Positions 8,213 to 15,959 of a stretch of 22,396 nucleotides of DNA are shown in pieces. The stretch spans positions 1-22,396 of the forward strand of contig JBBQUP010000062.1 of assembly GCA_038212305.1 (NCBI GenBank). Direction: 5' to 3'. This DNA comes from JBBQUP01 sp038212305 (GTDB lineage Bacteria; Bacteroidota; Bacteroidia; Bacteroidales; Marinilabiliaceae). The notes beneath the pieces were generated by a model. It was given only the letters and a program-made list of their open reading frames with translations, was not told the origin of the DNA and did not search any database. Position 1 is the first letter of the stretch, and every line of letters begins with the position of its first letter. The translations under genes and the position numbers were made by a program.

Positions 8213-8524
8213 CCGATCTTCATTTATTGTTCTCAAACATTTTATCTATTTCAATTACCGTCTAACACATTTTAAATGCATGATTTAATACTTGATTTCA
8301 TTACCATTTGTTACAAATTTTAGTGGAATTTTTTTTACATCTCTGTTTTTTATTGAATTTTATTTATTCACGATAAAAGTTAAAACAATTAATTTAAAAT
8401 TAAAATTGGTTTACACTATTAATGATTTTAATTTCAACTTACGATCATTCATTCAATTCTTTCACTTTACTATATTCTAATCATATTCTTCATTAATATA
8501 TTTTTATTTTTTTAAAATAAAAAG
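8213..8524. other. AT-rich divergent intergenic region
   Basis: About 310 bases of very AT-rich DNA lie between the exopolysaccharide operon (minus) and the TetR gene (plus). It must contain the promoter of the polysaccharide operon, but I find no good TAnnTTTG match on the minus strand. A 62-codon frame inside it is almost all Phe, Leu, Ile, Asn and Lys and looks like a by-product of composition. Confidence 0.6.
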
Positions 8525-8540
8525 TTAACCATTTGGTTAA
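8525..8540. promoter_or_regulatory. TetR operator 1
   Basis: The palindrome TTAACCATTTGGTTAA has perfect TTAACC/GGTTAA arms. Its 3' part contains the proposed -33 TTTG of the TetR gene promoter. The same half-sites recur in operator 2. Confidence 0.7.
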
Positions 8541-8563
8541 TTCGAAAAAATTCATTTACTTTG
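8532..8563 (+). promoter_or_regulatory. Candidate promoter of the TetR/efflux operon
   Basis: TTTG (8532-8535), a 20-base spacer and TTACTTTG (8556-8563; one mismatch to TAnnTTTG) fit the Bacteroidota housekeeping promoter. Operator 1 overlaps the -33 element and operator 2 covers the expected transcription start near 8570, the arrangement expected for autorepression. Confidence 0.6.
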
Positions 8564-8572
8564 ACCACTTGG

Positions 8573-8590
8573 TTTAACCAAATGGTTAAA
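8573..8590. promoter_or_regulatory. TetR operator 2
   Basis: The palindrome TTTAACCAAATGGTTAAA has 7-base arms and is centred 49 bases from operator 1. A partial third half-site pair (CCACTTGG, 8565-8572) abuts it. It sits just past the -7 element, where a bound repressor would block initiation. Confidence 0.72.
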
Positions 8591-8631
8591 TGCAGTTTGA
8601 TGTTATAATGAATTAAAATTAATCGAATACA

Positions 8632-9261
8632 ATGGTTTCTATACCAAGTGAAGCTCATCAGGAGACGAAGATGTTGATATTGAACGCGGCGCGCGATGTG
8701 TTTATCGAAAAAGGATTAGATGGCGCTCGCATGCAGGAGATTGCCAATCGGGCAAATATCAACAAAGCCTTGTTGCACTATTATTTTACATCAAAGGAGA
8801 ATTTGTTTGATGAGATTTTTAGCGAAGCGTTTTCGCAATTCTCACCTCAATTAAAAAGTGAGTTGCTCAATCTTACTTCGGCTCAAGAGTTTATTCGACT
8901 ATTTATAAAACTATATATCGGGATGCTTTTAAAGCGGCCTTATTTACCAATATTTGTATTGAATGAGTTGCAACGCAACCCTGTAAGAATTGAATCGCTT
9001 TTGCGCCAATCAGGTGTAGAGCCTGAAATGATAGTGGAGATGATTCGTCTTGAAATGGATCAAGGAACAATGATTCAAATGGATCCGCGCGAGGTGATTA
9101 TCAACATCATGTCGCTTTGTATCTTTCCGTTTGCCTCGCGTCCCATGATGCAAAGGGTGTTTTGGCAAAATAATACAGAGGCATTCGATGCATTTTTGGC
9201 GAAGCGTGTGGATAGCGTTTATGGGTTTGTGAGTCGGGCGTTGTTTGTTGAAAAAAAGTAG
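8632..9261 (+). CDS. TetR/AcrR-family repressor, probable regulator of the efflux operon
   Basis: 209 residues, normal length for the family. The N-terminal helix-turn-helix is typical: ILNAARDVFIEKG, then the DNA-reading part RMQEIANRANINKALLHYYF (33-52) and SKENLF. The C-terminal ligand-binding half (60-209) is helical and divergent, so the inducer cannot be guessed. Two matching palindromic operators lie within 110 bases upstream. The gene heads a co-directional run of efflux genes, as E. coli cecR (ybiH) does for ybhGFSR. It probably represses itself and the genes behind it, and releases on binding an exported compound. Confidence 0.88.
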   Translation: MVSIPSEAHQETKMLILNAARDVFIEKGLDGARMQEIANRANINKALLHYYFTSKENLFDEIFSEAFSQFSPQLKSELLNLTSAQEFIRLFIKLYIGMLLKRPYLPIFVLNELQRNPVRIESLLRQSGVEPEMIVEMIRLEMDQGTMIQMDPREVIINIMSLCIFPFASRPMMQRVFWQNNTEAFDAFLAKRVDSVYGFVSRALFVEKK

Positions 9262-9267
9262 CTAGAA

Positions 9268-9393
9268 ATGAGATGCAAGACATGAGACATAAGTAGCAAG
9301 ATTTGAGTATCGAAACTTGATACTCAAACTAGTAGTAATTTCTTTTCCATCCTTCATAATGAATCTTACATCTTGTGTCTCATATCTTGATAC
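9268..9393 (+). repeat. Heptad-repeat arrays forming a long imperfect hairpin (TetR to TolC-like gap)
   Basis: From 9268 to 9309 six 7-base units run in phase (ATGAGAT, GCAAGAC, ATGAGAC, then degenerate ones). From 9359 to 9393 five more run in phase, all ending in C, the last TTGATAC. The two arrays are complementary in sense: 9277-9302 pairs with 9363-9388 at 21 of 26 positions. Inside lies a perfect 10-bp hairpin (9302-9311 with 9319-9328, 7-base loop). No T-run follows, so this is not a plain terminator. Confidence 0.65.
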
Positions 9394-9424
9394 TAAAATA
9401 ACCAGCATATTAAAATAAATAAAT

Positions 9425-10684
9425 ATGAACCGTTTACTTTTTTTTATTGCTTTTATGGTATCAGGAGGGCTGCTTTGGGGGCAATCACTAAATCTGGATA
9501 CTTGTATTTCTCAGGCAAAAAAGCACTATCCCAATGCAATGGATAGTAAGGTTTTAGAGAAGATTTCTGCCTTGCAAGTAAAATCGTTATCAACAGCTTA
9601 CTTGCCTCAGTTGGATTTAACGTGGCAAGCTTCGTGGCAAAACGATGTGCCGCATGTCGCCTCTGGTTCAATGCCATTTACCATTCCTATGGCTCCGAAA
9701 GATCAGTACAAAGCCGTGGTGGATATTAAACAATTGCTTTTTGATGGAGGCGCTGTTTCGGCTCAGAAAAAACTCGAAAATGCGGGGTTGAAAGTTTCGT
9801 TGGCAAACACCGATGTCACGCTTTACAAGGTTGGATTGAGTGTGATGGAGAGTTATTTTACCGCACTGTCTGTCGATCGTCAGATTGATATTTTGAATTT
9901 GGTGATTGATGACTTGTCGGCACGGTTAACTGAGATGCAAGCTCGAGTTACCAATGGGTTAGTGCTTGAAAGCGATATGCTTTTAATTGAGGTTGAGAAA
10001 ACCAAAAAAGAGCAGGAACGCAGTCAGCTTTTGCTAATGCTAAAAAATGCCAAGGATGTTTTAGCCATTTATACCGCAACAACCATCGGTGAACAGTCGG
10101 TGTTGACAGTTCCTGAAATTCCTGCTTCAACGGAACAGCTCAATCGTCCGGAACTGAATTGGTTTAGTGCGCAAAACAGCCAGCTCGATGCTGCCATGAA
10201 TGCCACCTCAAAACAACGAATGCCGCGTTTATTGGCTTTCGGACAGGCTGGTTACGGCAATCCATCGTACAACATGCTCAACAATGAGTTCGATACCTTT
10301 TACATGGTGGGTTTGCGCCTGAATTGGAGCATAACCGATTGGGGGAAATCACATCGCGACAAAAGCATTCTTTCGATGAAAAAAGAGATGGTGCAATCGG
10401 GTCAGGAGAGTTTTCTCCAGTCGCATAACTTGGCCGCCGTAAAATTCAGTTCGCAAATAGAGCAGCAAAAAGTGGCTCTGGAAGGCGATAAAAAAATTGT
10501 CGACCTGCAGAGTCGTATTATCGCAACAGCCATATCGCAGCTTAAAAATGGTGTGATTACCTCAACCGACTATATCAACCGATTAAATGGTTATGAGTTG
10601 GCCAAGCGACTATTGACTAATCGTGAACTCGAAGTGCTTAAAAACCAGAATCTACTAGCGTATTGGCGGGGAAGTGCGAAGTAG
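9425..10684 (+). CDS. TolC-like outer-membrane efflux protein
   Basis: 419 residues with an N-terminal signal peptide ending near LLWG-Q (about residue 20), followed by SLNLDTCISQAKKHYPN, the usual opening of Bacteroidota outer-membrane efflux proteins. It has the two-fold repeat of the family: helical stretches ending in the QLLFDGGAVSAQKKLE strand-turn-helix (about 104-120) and the matching RLNWSITDWGKSHRDK (about 299-314). It forms the periplasm-spanning outer-membrane tunnel of a tripartite exporter and should work with the HlyD-like adaptor and ABC-2 transporter downstream. E. coli ybhGFSR has no channel gene of its own; here one is in the operon. Its leader ends with the TTGATAC array 31 bases before the ATG. 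Confidence 0.92.
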   Translation: MNRLLFFIAFMVSGGLLWGQSLNLDTCISQAKKHYPNAMDSKVLEKISALQVKSLSTAYLPQLDLTWQASWQNDVPHVASGSMPFTIPMAPKDQYKAVVDIKQLLFDGGAVSAQKKLENAGLKVSLANTDVTLYKVGLSVMESYFTALSVDRQIDILNLVIDDLSARLTEMQARVTNGLVLESDMLLIEVEKTKKEQERSQLLLMLKNAKDVLAIYTATTIGEQSVLTVPEIPASTEQLNRPELNWFSAQNSQLDAAMNATSKQRMPRLLAFGQAGYGNPSYNMLNNEFDTFYMVGLRLNWSITDWGKSHRDKSILSMKKEMVQSGQESFLQSHNLAAVKFSSQIEQQKVALEGDKKIVDLQSRIIATAISQLKNGVITSTDYINRLNGYELAKRLLTNRELEVLKNQNLLAYWRGSAK

Positions 10685-10692
10685 ACACAAGA

Positions 10693-10802
10693 TAATGGGT
10701 TAATTTGCTAATGGGTTAATGTGCTAACAAGACACAAGCTAGGAGTCCTAAACCATAAACGTCTCAACATTAAACTTATAACGATACTTAAAAAGCAAAA
10801 CA
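10693..10802 (+). repeat. Octad array plus degenerate heptads before the HlyD-like gene
   Basis: Four 8-base units in a row (TAATGGGT, TAATTTGC, TAATGGGT, TAATGTGC; 10693-10724) follow the stop codon by 8 bases. Then come ACAAGACACAAGC-type sequence, TAAACCA (10749-10755), degenerate 7-base units, and GATACTTAAAAA just before the ATG at 10803. The order matches the 17549-17686 gap. Confidence 0.6.
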
Positions 10803-11693
10803 ATGATAAAAAATGTAATTTTTGGAAGTTTGGTGCTTTTGGCATCCTGCTCAGGTGGTAATCACGAATCGGACGCGTATGGTAATTTCGAAGCCAACGA
10901 TGTGTTAATCTCATCGCAAGTGGCTGGACAGGTGCTTGAGCTAATGGCTCAGGAAGGACAACTGGTTAAAAAAGCAGATACGCTTTGTGTTATTGATACG
11001 CTTTCGTTGCATTTACAAAAGAATCAATTGGTTGCACAAATTGACGCGGTGGAAGTGGGTTTGCGAAAAGTTTACTCGGCTAAAGAGGTTCAACAGGCTC
11101 AATTAAAGCAAATTGTTCGCGAGGTGGAGCGTATCCAATCACTCTTTAACGAAAAGGCTGCCACTCAAAAACAGCTCGATGATGTGTTGAGCCAGAAAGA
11201 GATTATGGAGCGACAGATTCAGAATACCCAGACTCAAATTCCTGCCATCGAGGCCGAAAAATCGGTGGTGGTATCAAAAATCGAATCGTTGAACGATCAA
11301 ATCAACAAATGCATCATCACATCGCCCATGGATGCAACGGTATTGATAAACATTGTTGAGTTAGGTGAAACGGCGGCTCCTGGTAAAAATCTGTTTAAGC
11401 TGGCCGACCTTTCAAACATGTATTTAAGAGCTTATGTGTCGGGCGATCAGTTGCCTCATGTTGCCATCGGACAGGTGGTTACCGTTTTTATCGATGAAAA
11501 TAAAACCACCGACAAAGCCTTGCAAGGCACTGTTTCGTGGATTTCGTCGGAGGCTGAGTTTACTCCTAAAATTATTCAAACCAAAAAGGAGCGGGTGAAG
11601 CAAATGTATGCCATGAAGATTCGGGTGGCTAACACTGGCGCAGTTAAAATTGGTATGCCAGGCGAGGTTTCTTTTAATTCAACTAAGGAATGA
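10803..11693 (+). CDS. HlyD/YbhG-like periplasmic adaptor lipoprotein
   Basis: 296 residues. The signal peptide ends in a lipobox (LLASC, Cys about 16), so it is a lipid-anchored adaptor. It has a split biotinyl-lipoyl hairpin (SSQVAGQVLELMAQEGQLVKK near 37-57 and IITSPMDATVLINIVELGE near 170-190), with a long coiled coil between (about 70-165; YSAKEVQQAQLKQIVREVER and onward). A beta-barrel part follows (LRAYVSGDQLPHVAIGQVV). This is the HlyD/MacA-type membrane fusion protein; E. coli YbhG is the closest named relative by operon order. It links the inner-membrane ABC transporter to the TolC-like channel. Its stop overlaps the ATG of the next gene (ATGA at 11690-11693), suggesting translational coupling. 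Confidence 0.9.
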   Translation: MIKNVIFGSLVLLASCSGGNHESDAYGNFEANDVLISSQVAGQVLELMAQEGQLVKKADTLCVIDTLSLHLQKNQLVAQIDAVEVGLRKVYSAKEVQQAQLKQIVREVERIQSLFNEKAATQKQLDDVLSQKEIMERQIQNTQTQIPAIEAEKSVVVSKIESLNDQINKCIITSPMDATVLINIVELGETAAPGKNLFKLADLSNMYLRAYVSGDQLPHVAIGQVVTVFIDENKTTDKALQGTVSWISSEAEFTPKIIQTKKERVKQMYAMKIRVANTGAVKIGMPGEVSFNSTKE

Positions 11694-12604
11694 TAACGGT
11701 TAATCAAGTATCGAAATCGTTTGGCGACGTAAAAGCTGTCGATCAACTTTCGCTGTCGGTTAACGAGGGCGAGTTGTTTGGTGTGCTGGGTGCCGATGGT
11801 GCTGGCAAAACAACGTTGTTTCGACTCATTATTTCGTTGCTGATTCCCAATTCGGGTAGCATATCGCTGTGGGGATTAAATCCTGTGGTGGATTATAAAA
11901 AAATCAGAGCCATGACTGGCTATATGCCCGGACGATTTTCGTTGTACGGCGATTTAACCGTGGAGGAGAATCTGAATTTTTTTGCCACCGTGTTTGGAAC
12001 CACCATTCAGGAGAATTACGATTTAATTAAAGATATCTACTCGCAGATCGAACCCTTTAAAAACCGCAAAGCCAAAGATTTATCGGGCGGGATGAAGCAA
12101 AAACTAGCACTCTCATGCGCACTCATTCATAAGCCTAAGTTTTTGGTTCTCGATGAGCCAACAACAGGGGTAGATGCTGTTTCGCGAAACGAATTTTGGG
12201 ACATGCTGGGTGATTTAAAACAATCGGGTATGACTATTTTGGTCTCAACACCTTACATGGACGAAGCCGAACGATGCGACCGCCTAGCGCTTATGCAACA
12301 TGGGAAAATTCTCGAAATAGGAACGCCTCGAGCCATTATCGATGGCTTTGCGAATACGCTTTATAGCATTAAATCCAATCATCCTTATCAGGTTATTCAA
12401 CTCATGAAAAAGATGCCCGCCTGCTTGTCGGTATACCCATTTGGCGATGCTGTTCATTTTATTGGTAAGCAAACTGCTGTGAATGTGATGGATGTCGAAG
12501 CGTATCTAAAACAGAACGAAGTTTTAGATGCTAAAGTATCAATTGGACAGCCAACAATTGAAGACCGATTTATTCAACTTTTATCTCCAAGTTATCATGA
12601 TTAA
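11690..12604 (+). CDS. ABC transporter ATPase 1 (YbhF N-half-like)
   Basis: 304 residues: one nucleotide-binding domain with Walker A GADGAGKTT (about 33-41), Q-loop region YMPGRFSLYGDLTVEENL, signature LSGGMKQKLALS, Walker B FLVLDEPTTGVDA, and a switch segment TPYMDEAERCDR in which Tyr stands at the usual His position. A C-terminal extension of about 80 residues is typical of drug-export ATPases. In E. coli YbhF two such domains are fused; here the second is a separate gene overlapping by 8 bases (12597-12604). It powers export by the two ABC-2 permeases. The Tyr in the H-loop suggests altered hydrolysis at this site. Confidence 0.92.
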   Translation: MITVNQVSKSFGDVKAVDQLSLSVNEGELFGVLGADGAGKTTLFRLIISLLIPNSGSISLWGLNPVVDYKKIRAMTGYMPGRFSLYGDLTVEENLNFFATVFGTTIQENYDLIKDIYSQIEPFKNRKAKDLSGGMKQKLALSCALIHKPKFLVLDEPTTGVDAVSRNEFWDMLGDLKQSGMTILVSTPYMDEAERCDRLALMQHGKILEIGTPRAIIDGFANTLYSIKSNHPYQVIQLMKKMPACLSVYPFGDAVHFIGKQTAVNVMDVEAYLKQNEVLDAKVSIGQPTIEDRFIQLLSPSYHD

Positions 12605-13328
12605 TCATAATAATAAAGTCATCGAAGTGGTTGGCCTCAACAAAAAATTTGGGGATTTCTACGCCAACCGCGATCTGAATTTTGATGTGTACGAAGGGGA
12701 GATATTTGGCTTTCTGGGTGCTAACGGTGCTGGTAAAACAACAGCCATGCGTATTTTGTGTGGGTTAATGCCGCCTTCATCGGGTTTGGTAAAGGTCGCA
12801 GGGCTCGATGTGGCTCACTACCCCGACAAGGTCAAGCAGCGAATAGGCTACATGAGTCAGCGTTTTTCGTTGTACGACGATTTAACGGTTTACGAAAATA
12901 TGCGCTTGTTTGCCGGAATATATAAGCTTAGTCGTAATACCTTTAAGGCTCGATCATCTCAACTCATTCAATCGCTTGAGTTAGAGGAGCAGATAAACCG
13001 ACTCATATCGGAACTCTCGTTGGGTTGGAAGCAAAAATTGGCGTTTTCAATTGCCATCATGCATCAACCAGCTATTGTGTTTTTAGATGAACCCACCGGA
13101 GGTGTCGATCCCATTACTCGTCGGCGTTTTTGGGAGATGATATACGAAGCTGCCTCGCAAGGCATTACGGTATTTGTAACGACTCATTATATGGATGAAG
13201 CCGAATACTGCGATCGGGTCACCATTATGGCCGATGGGGAAATTAAAGCGCTCGACACGCCCTCGAACCTGAAAAAGAGCTATAACGTGGCCAACATGAA
13301 CGATCTGTTTTTGCAAATAGCGAGATGA
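12597..13328 (+). CDS. ABC transporter ATPase 2 (YbhF C-half-like)
   Basis: I start it at ATG 12597 (MINHNNKVIEVVGL, 243 residues). The frame extends 23 codons further upstream, but only inside the preceding gene. Walker A GANGAGKTT, SQRFSLYDDLTVYENMRLF, Walker B IVFLDEPTGGVDP and an intact H-loop THYMDEAEYCDR are present. The ABC signature is altered to LSLGWKQ instead of LSGGQ. Relatives of YbhF domain 2 also deviate here, from memory. Domain 1 has a good signature but a Tyr at the H-loop, and domain 2 the reverse, so the pair should make one competent and one degenerate ATP site. Coupled by overlap to ATPase 1. Confidence 0.9.
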   Translation: MINHNNKVIEVVGLNKKFGDFYANRDLNFDVYEGEIFGFLGANGAGKTTAMRILCGLMPPSSGLVKVAGLDVAHYPDKVKQRIGYMSQRFSLYDDLTVYENMRLFAGIYKLSRNTFKARSSQLIQSLELEEQINRLISELSLGWKQKLAFSIAIMHQPAIVFLDEPTGGVDPITRRRFWEMIYEAASQGITVFVTTHYMDEAEYCDRVTIMADGEIKALDTPSNLKKSYNVANMNDLFLQIAR

Positions 13329-13331
13329 TGC

Positions 13332-13352
13332 TCACATCTCGATACTTGATAC
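13332..13352 (+). repeat. Short heptad array before permease 1
   Basis: Three 7-base units in phase (TCACATC, TCGATAC, TTGATAC) begin 3 bases after the stop codon of ATPase 2. TAATAATATGAAAAA and the ATG of permease 1 (13368) follow. It is the same TTGATAC plus A-rich leader as upstream of 9425 and 17687. Confidence 0.6.
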
Positions 13353-13367
13353 TAATAATATGAAAAA

Positions 13368-14474
13368 ATGAAACAGTTAAAAGCCTTTGTCCGAAAGGAG
13401 TTTATACATATTTTTCGCGATCCGCGCTCGATGCTCATTTTGTTTTTGATGCCGGTGGTGCAGTTGCTCATATTTGGCTATGTGGTTAACAACGACATAA
13501 AAAATGCAAAAATTGCCATCATCGAACAGTCGAAAGACCAAGCTACGCGGCAAATTATCTCCGATATTCAAGCTTCGGGCTACTTCGAGATTCGCTCGGA
13601 GATTACATCGGTCAGCCAAATCGAAACCTCGTTTAAGTCGGGTGCCATAAAATTAGCGTTGGTCTTTGAACCCGATTTCGAGAAGAACCGCCTGCGAGGC
13701 GAAAAAAGTGGAGTGCAAATCATTGCCGATGCTTCGGATGCTAATACTGCTCGACTGTTAACCAATTATTGTTCGGCCATTATTGCCAGATACAGCATTT
13801 CGAACATGCCCGAAGGCCTCAGTATGGCTGGTGTAAGCATTATTCCGCGTATGTTTTTCAACGAGGAGATGGAAGGTGTTTTTATGTCGGTTCCCGGATT
13901 AATGGCCATGATTCTCATGCTCATCTCGGCCATGATGACCTCCATATCCATCACCCGCGAAAAGGAATTTGGGTCTATGGAAGTCTTGCTAATATCGCCG
14001 CTTAAACCGTGGCAAATAATTGTGGGTAAGGTAATACCCTACTTTTTGATGGCAATTATTAATTCCATTTCCATCATCGTTATTAGTGTACTAATTTTTC
14101 ACATGCCTGTGGTGGGTAGTTGGGTGTTGTTAATTTTTACTTGCATGCTGTTTACTCTGTTAGCGCTGAGTTTGGGGATATTTATCTCAACCATCGCCGA
14201 AAATCAAATGGTGGCCATGTTTATTTCCATGTTTGGACTCATGCTACCTACTATTTTGCTATCGGGATTTATCTATCCCATCGAAAATATGCCTTGGATT
14301 CTGCAAGTAGTGAGCAATTTAATACCTCCACGTTGGTTTATCATCATCATAAAAAAGGTGATGCTACAAGGTGCCGGATTGCAGTTTATTTGGAAGGAGT
14401 TACTCATTTTAAGCGCTTTTGTTGCGGTGTTTTTAGTGTTGAGTATTAAGAAGTTTAAAGTGAGGTTGGAGTAG
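13368..14474 (+). CDS. ABC-2 type permease 1 (YbhS-like)
   Basis: 368 residues with the ABC2_membrane_3 layout. The N-terminal KEFIHIFRDPRSM amphipathic segment leads into membrane helix 1 (about 22-42). A periplasmic domain of about 130 residues follows (43-170), then five more membrane helices (about 175-365). The conserved TREKEFGSMEVLLISPLKPW coupling helix follows helix 2, and there is a GFIYPIENMP loop and PPRWF near the C-terminus. It pairs with the second permease as a probable heterodimer driven by the two ATPases, as YbhS/YbhR in E. coli. 39 bases separate it from ATPase 2. Confidence 0.9.
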   Translation: MKQLKAFVRKEFIHIFRDPRSMLILFLMPVVQLLIFGYVVNNDIKNAKIAIIEQSKDQATRQIISDIQASGYFEIRSEITSVSQIETSFKSGAIKLALVFEPDFEKNRLRGEKSGVQIIADASDANTARLLTNYCSAIIARYSISNMPEGLSMAGVSIIPRMFFNEEMEGVFMSVPGLMAMILMLISAMMTSISITREKEFGSMEVLLISPLKPWQIIVGKVIPYFLMAIINSISIIVISVLIFHMPVVGSWVLLIFTCMLFTLLALSLGIFISTIAENQMVAMFISMFGLMLPTILLSGFIYPIENMPWILQVVSNLIPPRWFIIIIKKVMLQGAGLQFIWKELLILSAFVAVFLVLSIKKFKVRLE

Positions 14475-14494
14475 GGGGAAGAAGATAGAAAGAT

Positions 14495-14600
14495 ATGAGA
14501 CACAAGACATGAGACATGAGATAGGAAGATAGGAATATGGGAAGATAAAGAGATTGATAGATGAGAAAAATCTAGATCTCATCTATCTGTCTTCTTATCT
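14495..14600 (+). repeat. Heptad array and long hairpin between the two permease genes
   Basis: Four 7-base units run in phase (ATGAGAC, ACAAGAC, ATGAGAC, ATGAGAT; 14495-14522), then AGGAAGAT-type purine-rich sequence. Arm 14543-14566 pairs with 14577-14600 across a 10-base loop with few mismatches (AGATAA...GATAGATGAGA against TCTCATCTATC...TTATCT). This fills a 174-base gap, unusually wide for two subunits of one transporter. Confidence 0.65.
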
Positions 14601-14648
14601 AAAATTCTTCCTCTATTTTATAATAAATTAAGTAAAAACTAAGATGCT

Positions 14649-15761
14649 ATGCGAGTTCTATTCGTTTTAATTCAGAAGGAGTTTTTGCAGATTTTTCGCA
14701 ATAAAACACTCTTACGTATGATGGTGGTTTTGCCCATTGTGCAACTAATTGTATTGGTGAATACTGCTACTCAAGAGATGAAAGAAAATAAGGTGATAGT
14801 GGTTGATTTGGATGGCTCATCGTATGCATCGCAACTGGTAAGTAAACTCAACGCCACCGAGTTTTTTAATGTTGATGATGTGGTGTTTTCAACGCCCAAT
14901 ATCGACCATCTTTTTCAGTCGCAACAGCCCGATATTGTTTTGGTGATTGATAAGGATACCGAGAAAAAATTAGTTTCTCAGCAGCAACCTACCATTCAAT
15001 TGCTGGCGAATGCTATTAATGCTACTCGCGCTCAGTTGGCTTTTTCGTATGTGAACGAAGTGGTCACAGGTTTAAATAAAGAGTGGGCTGAAAACTCGAC
15101 TGGCATTAATGTTACATCGCAAATGATTGAACCAGCTGTGCGTTATTGGTACAACCCATTGTTGAATTATAAGTTCTATATGCTTCCGGGTATTTTGGTG
15201 GTATTGGTGACTATTATTGGCATGTTTTTGTCGGCTATGAACTTGGTTCGCGAAAAAGAGATTGGCACCTTAGAGCAAATCAACGTCACTCCGGTTAAGA
15301 AATACCAATTTATATTGGCCAAGCTGATTCCATTCTGGGTGATTGCCTTAATCGAACTTTGCCTAGGAATAGGTATTGGGATAATACTTTATGGCATTCC
15401 ATTCGAAGGCAGTTTGTGGGTAATGTTGGTGATGGGTAGTGCCTTTTTATTTGCCATTTTGGGCATGGGCTTGTTTGTTTCAACGGTTACCGAAACGCAG
15501 CAGCAGGTTATGTTTGTGAGCTACTTTTTTCTCATGGTATTTATAATGATGAGCGGTTTGTTCACCGCAGCCGAAAACATGCCCATTTGGGCGCAACGCG
15601 TGAATATTATTAATCCACTCTACTATTTTATTGAGGCCATGCGAATGGTGGTTTTAAAAGGCAGCAGTTTAACCGAACTCTGGACGCAGCTAACGGGTAT
15701 TTTGGCCATTGGCGCGGTTATGTTTCCGTTGGCAGTTTATAATTATCGAAAATCATCGTAA
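14649..15761 (+). CDS. ABC-2 type permease 2 (YbhR-like)
   Basis: 370 residues with the same layout as permease 1: QKEFLQIFRNKTLLRMM amphipathic start, first membrane helix (about 22-40), periplasmic domain (about 41-175), five C-terminal helices, coupling helix REKEIGTLEQINVTPVKKY and a SGLFTAAENMP loop. It is the likely heterodimer partner of permease 1. An out-of-frame ATG at 14644 is not used. The hairpin-bearing gap upstream may lower its expression or give it a separate transcript end. No clear terminator follows the gene. Confidence 0.9.
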   Translation: MRVLFVLIQKEFLQIFRNKTLLRMMVVLPIVQLIVLVNTATQEMKENKVIVVDLDGSSYASQLVSKLNATEFFNVDDVVFSTPNIDHLFQSQQPDIVLVIDKDTEKKLVSQQQPTIQLLANAINATRAQLAFSYVNEVVTGLNKEWAENSTGINVTSQMIEPAVRYWYNPLLNYKFYMLPGILVVLVTIIGMFLSAMNLVREKEIGTLEQINVTPVKKYQFILAKLIPFWVIALIELCLGIGIGIILYGIPFEGSLWVMLVMGSAFLFAILGMGLFVSTVTETQQQVMFVSYFFLMVFIMMSGLFTAAENMPIWAQRVNIINPLYYFIEAMRMVVLKGSSLTELWTQLTGILAIGAVMFPLAVYNYRKSS

Positions 15762-15847
15762 GGTTTATTCGCTGTTTATGGTGTTGAAAATTAGTTGTTT
15801 GCTGTGTTTTTTTAAATTAAGTATTCATTAAAAATGCACAGCCACTC

Positions 15848-15877
15848 TTGACAATAGAGTAGGACTTTGTATTTTTG
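15848..15877 (+). promoter_or_regulatory. Bacteroidota-type promoter for the NlpC/P60 gene
   Basis: TTG (15848-15850), a 19-base spacer and TATTTTTG (15870-15877), a full match to TAnnTTTG. The expected start is near 15884, giving a leader of about 75 bases that contains an inverted CGTCAT/ATGACG pair. Confidence 0.75.
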
Positions 15878-15959
15878 CACTCTCAAAATTATGCGTCATG
15901 CATACGAATGGTTGATGAATGACGTTAATTGATGAAATACTTAATTGAATTAAAGTAAC

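Noticed and set aside
8292..8480. 62-codon plus-strand frame upstream of the TetR gene
   Set aside because: Composition is almost all Phe, Leu, Ile, Asn and Lys, the expected result of AT-rich non-coding DNA; no sensible start signal.
12528..12596. 23-codon upstream extension of ATPase 2
   Set aside because: It overlaps the conserved end of ATPase 1 in another frame, and the ATPase domain begins normally from the ATG at 12597.
14120..14449. 109-codon plus-strand frame inside permease 1
   Set aside because: It is out of frame with a clear ABC-2 permease over its whole length; no independent domain features.
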